64,000 bases of DNA from Pseudomonas sp. Leaf48 (GTDB lineage: Bacteria > Pseudomonadota > Gammaproteobacteria > Pseudomonadales > Pseudomonadaceae), in assembly GCF_001421885.1 (NCBI RefSeq), contig NZ_LMLH01000028.1, positions 401,143-465,142 on the forward strand. Reading direction: 5' to 3'. Both the position numbers and the translations under genes were made by a program. Below the pieces are notes generated by a model that saw nothing but the letters and a program-made list of their open reading frames with translations, was not told the origin of the DNA and did not search any database. This document shows, piece by piece, positions 54,357 to 61,343 of the stretch; positions within the stretch are counted from its first letter, which is position 1, and each line of letters starts with the position of its first letter.

Positions 54357-56099
54357 TTAGAGGAAGAGCCCGGGGCCCGGGCGACTTCCTTCGGGGAATC
54401 TGACGCCCACTTTGCCGATCTTGTTCCCGTCCATGACCGCAACTGTCCAGATGGTGTTGTTCCACTCCACCTGGTCGCCGACCACTGGTGCGCCACCGAC
54501 TTTCTGGGCAATGAAGCGGGCCAGGGACATGTCCGGATCGATGCCTTCGACCTTCAACCCGTAGAGTGCAGCAACCGCGGCCAGCTGGGCGTCTCCTTCG
54601 AGGACGAAGTCGCCGAAGAAGCGCAGATCGAGGCCCCGTTGCGGGGCCTGGCTGAAGAGTTTTCCCAGGGCCGGCAGGTTGTGCTCATGGCCGATTACGC
54701 ACAGCAAATCATCGACTTCGAGCACCGTACTACCCGACGGATGGAGCAATTGTTGGCCGCGAAACAGGGCCGCGATGCGGGTACCCTCGGGCATTTTCAG
54801 TTCCCGCAGGGGGGAGCCGATGCACCATTTCTCTGCGCCAAGGCGATAAACGAACAACTCCCATTCGCTGGTGACGTGCACCTCCAGAGCGGAGCGGGAG
54901 ATTGGTGCAGGGTCCGGGGGCACGGTCACTTTCAGCAGTTTGGCGACCCAGGGCAGACTCGTGCCCTGCACCAGCAGCGATACCAGCACGATGAAGAATG
55001 CGAGGTTGAAATAAAGCTGGGCGTTAGGCAGGCCAGCCATCAGCGGGAACACCGCCAGAATGATCGGAACCGCGCCACGCAAGCCTACCCAGGAAATGAA
55101 CGCCTTCTCGCGCCCATGGAAAGCCTTGAACGGCAGCAGGCCGACCACGACCGACAGCGGCCGCGCAAACAGAATCATCCACAGCGCCAGAGCCAGCGCC
55201 GGCAGGGCGATCGGCAGCAGGTCGTGAGGCGTCACCAGCAAACCCAGCACCAGGAACATGCCGATCTGCGCCAGCCAGGCCATGCCGTCGAGCATGTGCA
55301 GGATGCCGTGGCGGCTGCGCACCGGGCGGTTGCCGATCACCAGTCCGCACAGGTACACCGCGAGGAAACCGCTGCCGTGCAGGGCGTTGGTCAAAGCAAA
55401 CACCACCAGGCCACCGGCAATGACCAGGATCGGATAAAGGCCGGTGGCCAGGTTGATGCGGTTGACCAGTTGCAGCATGAGCCATCCGCCGCCGAGGCCG
55501 ATGACGCCACCAATGCCGAACTCGCGCAACAGGTGGGTCAGCAGGCTCCAGTGCAGCCCGGTCTCGCCGCTGGCGAGCATGTCGATCAAGGTGACGGTGA
55601 GGAATACCGCCATCGGGTCGTTGCTGCCGGATTCGATCTCGAGGCTGGCGGTCACCCGTTCGTTCAAGCCTTTGCCACCCAGCAACGAGAACACTGCCGC
55701 TGCGTCGGTGGAGCCGACGATGGCGCCGATCAGCAGGCCTTGAATCAGGTTCAGGTTGAACAGCCACGCGGCGGCCATGCCGGTCAGCCCTGTGGTAATC
55801 AACACCCCGACCGTGGCCAGCGACAACGCCGGCCATAACGCGACGCGGAAACTCGAGACCCGGGTGCGCAAGCCACCGTCGAGCAGGATCACCGCCAGTG
55901 CCAGGTTGCCGACCAGGTACGCCGTGGGGTAGTTGTCGAAAATAATGCCGCCACCGTCAACGCCGGCCGCCATGCCGACGGCCAGGATGATCACCAGAAT
56001 CGGGATGCCGAGGCGCGATGAAAGCGAACTCACCAGAATGCTTGCACCTACCAGCAACGCGCCGATCAAGAACAGGCTGTTGATGGTCGTCGCATTCAA
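54357..56099 (-). CDS. nhaP2: K+/H+ antiporter NhaP2 (CvrA)
   Basis: A CPA1-family antiporter expelling K+ (or Na+) in exchange for protons. About 12 helices (residues 5-400) hold the conserved GSTDAAAVFSLLG and ESGSNDPMAVFLT motifs with the ion-binding Asp pair, and RGAVPIILAVFPL. The cytoplasmic C terminus has a TrkA_C-like domain (about 405-490) and a CorC_HlyC-type domain (about 500-575). I start at TTG (56099): it gives the family N terminus NATTINSLFLIGALLVGAS and has GGAG 8 bases upstream. The frame stays open much further upstream but without family support. 580 residues. Confidence 0.9.
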   Translation of the reverse strand: MNATTINSLFLIGALLVGASILVSSLSSRLGIPILVIILAVGMAAGVDGGGIIFDNYPTAYLVGNLALAVILLDGGLRTRVSSFRVALWPALSLATVGVLITTGLTGMAAAWLFNLNLIQGLLIGAIVGSTDAAAVFSLLGGKGLNERVTASLEIESGSNDPMAVFLTVTLIDMLASGETGLHWSLLTHLLREFGIGGVIGLGGGWLMLQLVNRINLATGLYPILVIAGGLVVFALTNALHGSGFLAVYLCGLVIGNRPVRSRHGILHMLDGMAWLAQIGMFLVLGLLVTPHDLLPIALPALALALWMILFARPLSVVVGLLPFKAFHGREKAFISWVGLRGAVPIILAVFPLMAGLPNAQLYFNLAFFIVLVSLLVQGTSLPWVAKLLKVTVPPDPAPISRSALEVHVTSEWELFVYRLGAEKWCIGSPLRELKMPEGTRIAALFRGQQLLHPSGSTVLEVDDLLCVIGHEHNLPALGKLFSQAPQRGLDLRFFGDFVLEGDAQLAAVAALYGLKVEGIDPDMSLARFIAQKVGGAPVVGDQVEWNNTIWTVAVMDGNKIGKVGVRFPEGSRPGPGLFL

Positions 56100-56187
56100 A
56101 GGCAGTACTCCAGAAAGCTGAAAGGCGGGCACAAACTGACCATGCAGTCTGCGTGCCAGCGATTCTAACCTGTTGAAATGCGATGCT

Positions 56188-56205
56188 GTCAAAAAGCTTT
56201 TTGAC
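56188..56205. promoter_or_regulatory. Perfect 18-bp palindrome upstream of nhaP2
   Basis: GTCAAAAAGCTTTTTGAC is a perfect dyad about 90 bases before the nhaP2 start codon. It could be a repressor operator or a small hairpin. No regulator is known to me for this sequence. Confidence 0.4.
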
Positions 56206-56240
56206 GGAGCTAACTGCGATCTCAAATTGAGTGCAGTCAC

Positions 56241-56373
56241 TGTGGCGAGGGGGCTTGCCCCCGTTGGGTCGCGAAGCGACCCCAAGTCGGCCGGTGCAAT
56301 ATTTCCTGGAATATCCCGTCTGCAGGTTTTACGGTTGCTGCGCAACCGAACGGGGGCAAGCCCCCTCGCCACA
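56241..56373. repeat. Large REP-type inverted repeat
   Basis: The arms TGTGGCGAGGGGGCTTGCCC (56241-56260) and GGGCAAGCCCCCTCGCCACA (56354-56373) form a perfect 20-bp pair. Inside them are two smaller hairpins, GGGTCGC-GAA-GCGACCC (near 56266-56283) and CGGTTG-CTGCG-CAACCG (near 56332-56348). This is a different REP class from the GGGAGCGGGCTTGC copies. It lies between the divergent nhaP2 and coiled-coil genes. Confidence 0.85.
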
Positions 56374-56605
56374 GCAAGCCCCTCAAGCCCCTCAAGCCAC
56401 AAAAGGCTATACCGCCCAAGCATTCGACCCAGCTGGCGAGATCGGGCGACGAAGTGCAGGAACCAGATCGCCGTAGTACAGTCTTTAAAACTCGCGGGAA
56501 AGGTCACCCGCCAGGAAAATCAAGGCATTGCGCCCGTATAACCCTGGCATCCATGATGACTTTTCTTTATCGTACGCGCCCTTTGAAAAAGTCCGGAAAA
56601 TCAAA

Positions 56606-56836
56606 ATGTTGGAAGCATCCCTAAGCCAATTGGAACAACTGGTCAGCGACCTGGTACAACAGAACCAGGCCCTGCTCGGCACCAACCAGACCCTGACCGC
56701 AGAATTGGCCCAGGCCAAGGATGAGAACGAAAGCCTGCAATTGAGCCTGATGGAGCAGGAAGAGAAGCAAGGCGCCACTGCGGCTCGCATCCAGGCTCTG
56801 GTCGAGCGCGTCAGCGCAGGTCCCGTCAGCGCATGA
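56606..56836 (+). CDS. Small coiled-coil protein upstream of zapA-like gene
   Basis: A 76-residue protein predicted to be almost wholly coiled coil (LEQLVSDLVQQNQALLGTNQTLTAELAQAKDENESL with heptad leucines). It is reminiscent of the TIGR02449/ZapB-like small proteins placed before zapA, but is not the same sequence as the one I remember next to the main zapA of Pseudomonas. I start at the ATG at 56606; an earlier in-frame start is less likely. It overlaps the zapA-like gene as ATGA, so the two are made together and probably act as partners. Confidence 0.8.
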   Translation: MLEASLSQLEQLVSDLVQQNQALLGTNQTLTAELAQAKDENESLQLSLMEQEEKQGATAARIQALVERVSAGPVSA

Positions 56837-57135
56837 GTTACAACGCCGCAGGGGTAAAGGTCGTCTCGATCCTGGGAGAGGACTATTCGATCAGGGCGCC
56901 GGCCGGGGAAGAGCAGACCCTGCTGGACGCCGCATTGATGTTGAAGGCTGCCTTGGCCGATACCAAAAGGAAGTACCCGACGCTGATCGGTGACCGACTG
57001 CTGGTGCTGGCCGCGATGAATCTGTGTTCCCAGCAGATTGAAATGCAAAAGCAGCACAAGCTCGAACTCGACCGTTACCAAGAGCAAGTCAGCGCCACGG
57101 TCGAAGTGATTTCCAAGACGATCAACCAGGCCTGA
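56833..57135 (+). CDS. ZapA-like cell division protein
   Basis: A 100-residue ZapA-family protein. The N-terminal beta region (VKVVSILGEDYSIRAPAGEEQTLLDAALML) and the GDRLLVLAAMNLCSQQI helix match ZapA, which crosslinks FtsZ protofilaments. The C-terminal coiled coil is long (LDRYQEQVSATVEVISKTI). The context differs from the canonical Pseudomonas zapA locus (no 6S RNA or 5-FCL gene follows), so this is probably a second zapA paralogue. Confidence 0.85.
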   Translation: MSYNAAGVKVVSILGEDYSIRAPAGEEQTLLDAALMLKAALADTKRKYPTLIGDRLLVLAAMNLCSQQIEMQKQHKLELDRYQEQVSATVEVISKTINQA

Positions 57136-57235
57136 TCGGTTTTGCGCACAACCAAAGAATAAATTGTCGATGTAAATGTATACATTCGGCATGGCTGTTG
57201 CAGTGTTTCAGCCTCTTATTCTTTGGGGGTGCTCC

Positions 57236-59173
57236 ATGCAGTTCTGGCGACGCAGTATCCAGTGGCAATTGATCCTCAGCATGGGCAGTGCCCTGCTGGT
57301 CAGTATTCTGATTGTGGTTGGCCTATATACCCTGGTAGTTAATCGCCTCGCCCAGAGCTACCTGGTCGAGCAGGCACTGCCGTCGAGTATCGAAGCGATG
57401 CGCAACGACATCGAGCGCATCCTCGTCCAACCCCTCACCGCGGCGAGGGATATCGCCAGCAACAGCATGGTGCGTGACTGGTTGGCCGGGGGCGAAGACA
57501 GTGACCAGGCCGGCACTTTTACTACCTATCTGGAAGGTATCCGCGCCGAGCACAAGGCCTTTACCGCGATTATTATCGGCAGCGCGTCCAACCATTATTT
57601 CACCGAAAAAGGTCTGGACCGGACGCTCAGTCGTTCCAACCCCACAGACGCCTGGTTCTACTCTTTCCTCGACAGCAACCAGCCACGCACTCTCAATATC
57701 GACAATGACACCGCCACCGGAGAATTGGCGCTTTTCATCGACTTCAAAGTCGAGCAGGCCGGGAAAGTCGTGGGTGTTGCCGGGCTTGGCCTGAGCATGA
57801 AAGAGCTGTCTGAGCTGATCCACAACTTCAACTTTGGCGAGCGCGGCAAGGTCTATCTCGTGCGTTCTGACGGTTTGATCCAGGTCCACCCGGAGGCGCA
57901 ATTCAGCGGTAAGCGCACCCTGGTCGAACAAATCGGCGGCTCGGCGGCCCAGGCGGTGATGGGTCAAAAAACTGCCACCAGCAGCAGCTTCCAGCGCGAC
58001 GGTGAAGACTTCCTCGCATTAAGTCTGCCCCTGCGCGATCTCGGCTGGACCCTGGTGGCCGAAGTGCCGCAATCGCAGATCTACGCCGAATCCCGTCGCG
58101 CGATGTGGATGAGCAGTGGCATCGGTCTGGCGGTGGCGCTGGTGTGCCTGTTGCTGGTGGTATTGCTGGCCCGTGGTCTGGTCAGGCCGATTCGGCAGGT
58201 AACAGCCGCATTGGTTGCCATTGGTAGCGGCGGTGGAGATTTAACGCACCGGCTCGATGCCAGTCGCGCTGATGAACTGGGGGACCTGGCACGCGGATTC
58301 AATCGCTTCCTCGACAGCCAGCACGGCATGATCGGCGAAGTGCTGACCACCAGCGAACGCTTGCGCACCGCCGTCAGCCAAGTGGCGCGAGTGGTGGATA
58401 ACACCGCTGAACGCTCCGGCCGCCAGCAGGAAATGACCGATATGGTTGCCACCGCTGTCCACGAAATGGGCCTGACCGTGCAGGAGATCGCCCAGAATGC
58501 GGGCAACGCGGCAGTCGCCTCGCAATCGGCCCGGGATGAAGCGCTGCTGGCGCGGGATGTGGTCGGCGGATCGATTCGGCATATCGAAAGCATGTCCGAC
58601 GAAATCGGCGTGGCGGCCACGGCCGTGGGGGAGTTGGCCCATCAGGTGGCCTCGATCGATCAGGTACTGGCGGTGATTCGCGGGATTTCCGAGCAGACCA
58701 ACCTGCTGGCGTTGAACGCGGCCATCGAAGCCGCTCGGGCCGGAGACATGGGGCGCGGATTCGCGGTGGTTGCCGATGAGGTGCGAACCCTGGCGCGGCG
58801 TACCCAGTCGTCCACTGATGAAATTCAGCAGATGATTGGCAGCCTCAAGCTGGGTGCGGAAAACGCGGTGTCCTCGATGCATGCCGGGCAGGCGGCGACG
58901 GGTACCGGCGTCGAGTCGAGCCAGCGCACCGGCGCGTCGCTGACGGCGATTACCGGGCAGGTAGAACGCATTAGCGACATGAACCACCAGGTGGCGACCG
59001 CGACTGAAGAGCAGTCGGCCGTGACCGAAGAAATCAATCGCAATGTGCAGGGGATTTCGGATTTGGCGCGGGCGACGGCGGGGGAGGTCAGGGCTTGCCG
59101 CGAAGACTGTCAGACGTTGCAGCGATTGGCGGATGACCTGGCGCGGCAGATGGGTGGGTTTCGCTTGAGCTGA
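57236..59173 (+). CDS. Methyl-accepting chemotaxis protein
   Basis: A chemoreceptor of 645 residues. Helix 1 lies at about 11-34, followed by a periplasmic dCache-like sensor domain (about 35-285; YFTEKGLDRTLSRSNPTDAWFYSF, VYLVRSDGLIQVHP), helix 2 (about 289-312), HAMP (about 312-365) and the signalling domain with the tip EQTNLLALNAAIEAARAGD (from about 485). The start at 57236 has GGGGGTG 5 bases upstream. Ligand is unknown; Cache receptors of this class in pseudomonads often sense amino acids or organic acids. No CheB/CheR-binding C-terminal pentapeptide is seen (ends GGFRLS). Confidence 0.93.
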   Translation: MQFWRRSIQWQLILSMGSALLVSILIVVGLYTLVVNRLAQSYLVEQALPSSIEAMRNDIERILVQPLTAARDIASNSMVRDWLAGGEDSDQAGTFTTYLEGIRAEHKAFTAIIIGSASNHYFTEKGLDRTLSRSNPTDAWFYSFLDSNQPRTLNIDNDTATGELALFIDFKVEQAGKVVGVAGLGLSMKELSELIHNFNFGERGKVYLVRSDGLIQVHPEAQFSGKRTLVEQIGGSAAQAVMGQKTATSSSFQRDGEDFLALSLPLRDLGWTLVAEVPQSQIYAESRRAMWMSSGIGLAVALVCLLLVVLLARGLVRPIRQVTAALVAIGSGGGDLTHRLDASRADELGDLARGFNRFLDSQHGMIGEVLTTSERLRTAVSQVARVVDNTAERSGRQQEMTDMVATAVHEMGLTVQEIAQNAGNAAVASQSARDEALLARDVVGGSIRHIESMSDEIGVAATAVGELAHQVASIDQVLAVIRGISEQTNLLALNAAIEAARAGDMGRGFAVVADEVRTLARRTQSSTDEIQQMIGSLKLGAENAVSSMHAGQAATGTGVESSQRTGASLTAITGQVERISDMNHQVATATEEQSAVTEEINRNVQGISDLARATAGEVRACREDCQTLQRLADDLARQMGGFRLS

Positions 59174-59193
59174 TGTGTTGTCGGTGTGGACCC

Positions 59194-59259
59194 CTTCGCG
59201 AGCAAGCCCGCTCCCACAGTTGATCGCATTTCAACTGTGGGAGCGGGCTTGCTCGCGAA
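59194..59259. repeat. REP doublet
   Basis: Inverted REP arms TTCGCGAGCAAGCCCGCTCC (59194-59213) and GGAGCGGGCTTGCTCGCGAA (59240-59259) pair perfectly and continue through CACAGTTGA / TCAACTGTG to a short loop. This near-perfect 30-bp stem lies between the convergent chemoreceptor and acyl-CoA dehydrogenase genes. Confidence 0.92.
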
Positions 59260-59287
59260 TGGATTCAGCAGCACTGGAAGGCTTTAG

Positions 59288-61090
59288 TCAGAACCACTCA
59301 TCCTGCATCCCAAGGCATACATCATCCCGCGCCTCAAGAATCGTCAGTTCATGGTGACAACCCGGTACTTCCCACGTCAGGAAGTAGCGCGCCGCTTGCA
59401 GCTTGCCTTTATAGAAGCTCGCATCCGCCGTATTGCCCTTGGCCAGGCCTTCCTCGGCACGAATCGCCTGTTCCAGCCAACGCCAGCCAATCACTGCGTG
59501 ACCAAATACCTTCAAGTACAGCGCCGAGTTCGCCAGGCTGCTGTTGACCTTGCCTTGTGCCATGTCCATCAGCAGGCCGATGGTCACGCTCTGCAGGCGC
59601 GCCACCAGTTTTTCCAGCGGCTCGCGCAACGCAGTCAACGATTCATGGGCTTGTGCTCGCTCAGCGGTATTGGCGATCAGGCGGATCAGTTGCTTAAGCC
59701 CCGCACCGCCGTTCTGCGCCAGCTTGCGGCCCAGCAGGTCGAGCGACTGAATGCCGTGGGTGCCTTCGTGGATCGGGTTCAGGCGATTGTCGCGGTAGTA
59801 CTGCTCCACCGGATACTCACGGGTATAACCGTGCCCACCAAGGATCTGGATCGCCAGTTCGTTGGCCTTGAGGCAAAACTCCGACGGCCAGGATTTGACG
59901 ATCGGCGTCAGCAGATCCAGCAGTTCCTGGGCCTGCTTGCGTTCCGCCTCGGTCTCAAGGGTGGTGGTGTCATCGAACAGTCGCGCCGCGTACAACCCGA
60001 GGTCAAATGAACCTTCGACGTAAGCCTTTTGCGTCAGCAGCATGCGTTTGACGTCGGCGTGCTGGATGATTGCCACCGGCGCGGTGTTTGGGTCCTTGCT
60101 GTCCGGCACGCGACCCTGCGGGCGCTCGCGGGCGTATTCCAGCGAGTACAGATAACCGGCGTAGCCGAGCATTACCGCGCCCATGCCGACGCCGATCCGC
60201 GCTTCGTTCATCATCTGGAACATGTAGCTCAAGCCATGATGCGCCTTGCCCACCAGATAACCGACGCACTCACCGTTATCGCCGAAATTCAGCGCGGTAG
60301 ACGTGGTGCCGCGCCAGCCCATCTTGTGGAACAGGCCAGCCAGCAGCACATCGTTGCGCTTGCCCAGGCTGCCGTCATCGTTCACCAGGAACTTGGGCAC
60401 GATGAACAGGGAAATGCCTTTCACTCCGGCCGGCGCATCCGGCAACTTGGCGAGCACCATGTGCACGATGTTTTCGGAAAGCGGGTGATCGCCGCCGGAG
60501 ATGAAAATCTTGTTGCCCTTGAGGCGATAGGTGCCGTCGGACGCAGGCTCGGCACGGGTACGAATATCCGACAGCGATGAGCCGGCGTGAGGTTCAGTGA
60601 GGGCCATGGTGCCGAAGAAGCGTCCATCGATCATCGGTTGCAGGAAGCGGCGCTTCTGTTCCTCGGTGCCAAAGCTCTCGATCAGGTTGGCCGCGCCCAT
60701 GGTCAGGAACGGATAAGAGGTCGATGCCGCGTTGGCCGATTGGAAGTGCGCAAAACAGGCTTGGGACAAAAGCGTGGGGAGCTGCATGCCGCCAGCGTCG
60801 AAACTGCGCGCGGCGTTGAGAAAGCCGGCTTCGAGGAAGGCATCCACCGCCGGTTTCACTTCCGGAATCAGGATTGCCTGGCCGTTTTCATAGCGCGGCT
60901 CGTTCTCGTCGCCCTTGCGATTGTGCGGGGCGAAGAACTTCTCGGCGATGCTGCGGGCGGTGCCGATGGCTGCATCGAAGGTTTCGCGGTTGTGCTCGGC
61001 GAAACGCTCACGCTGGGTCAGGCCCTCGGCATCGAGGACTTCATACAGCTCGAAAGCCAGATTACGGGAACTGAGCAACGTCTCGGACAT
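59288..61090 (-). CDS. Acyl-CoA dehydrogenase
   Basis: A FAD enzyme that introduces the first double bond in fatty acid beta-oxidation or acts on another acyl-CoA. The 600-residue length, with a C-terminal extension after the usual three domains, fits the class with the Acyl-CoA_dh_C (PF12806-like) domain. Visible motifs are TMALTEPHAGSSLSDIRT (FAD), FNARIGVG-like NEARIGVGMGAVML, and the C-terminal QILGGHGYTREYPVEQYYRDNR with the conserved loop. The catalytic Glu is within the region before this loop. The gene stands alone between two REP doublets. Confidence 0.92.
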   Translation of the reverse strand: MSETLLSSRNLAFELYEVLDAEGLTQRERFAEHNRETFDAAIGTARSIAEKFFAPHNRKGDENEPRYENGQAILIPEVKPAVDAFLEAGFLNAARSFDAGGMQLPTLLSQACFAHFQSANAASTSYPFLTMGAANLIESFGTEEQKRRFLQPMIDGRFFGTMALTEPHAGSSLSDIRTRAEPASDGTYRLKGNKIFISGGDHPLSENIVHMVLAKLPDAPAGVKGISLFIVPKFLVNDDGSLGKRNDVLLAGLFHKMGWRGTTSTALNFGDNGECVGYLVGKAHHGLSYMFQMMNEARIGVGMGAVMLGYAGYLYSLEYARERPQGRVPDSKDPNTAPVAIIQHADVKRMLLTQKAYVEGSFDLGLYAARLFDDTTTLETEAERKQAQELLDLLTPIVKSWPSEFCLKANELAIQILGGHGYTREYPVEQYYRDNRLNPIHEGTHGIQSLDLLGRKLAQNGGAGLKQLIRLIANTAERAQAHESLTALREPLEKLVARLQSVTIGLLMDMAQGKVNSSLANSALYLKVFGHAVIGWRWLEQAIRAEEGLAKGNTADASFYKGKLQAARYFLTWEVPGCHHELTILEARDDVCLGMQDEWF

Positions 61091-61208
61091 GGCGGCCTAC
61101 CTTTTATTGGGATGGGCCGAGTCTAGTCATGTGAATTTATGCTGAATAGCATGATTGATGAGCGTGATAATTGGGCCGGGCGGCGACTTTGCAGGCGCCA
61201 CAAAGCAA

Positions 61209-61297
61209 ATGTGGGAGCGGGCTTGCTCGCGAAGAGGCTCCATTCAACATTTAAGTTGACTGACAGTCCGCTTTCGCGAGCAAGCCCGCTCCCACAG
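61209..61297. repeat. REP doublet
   Basis: Two inverted REPs (about 61209-61231 and 61274-61297, GGGAGCGGGCTTGCTCGCGA core) with a 40-base spacer lie between the acyl-CoA dehydrogenase promoter side and the putA 3' end. The arms are of the same class as those at 11395 and 59194. Confidence 0.9.
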
Positions 61298-61343
61298 GGT
61301 TTTGGTTGCCAGGCAGCATTCGCGGCTGCCCGGTTTATCGGAT

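Noticed and set aside
57136..57235. Possible 6S RNA gene after zapA
   Set aside because: The gap is only about 100 bases and half of it is the chemoreceptor leader. No long irregular hairpin typical of 6S RNA is present.
11395..61297. REP elements as a CRISPR array
   Set aside because: The repeats are palindromic, occur as scattered inverted pairs kilobases apart, and lack regular spacers or cas genes.
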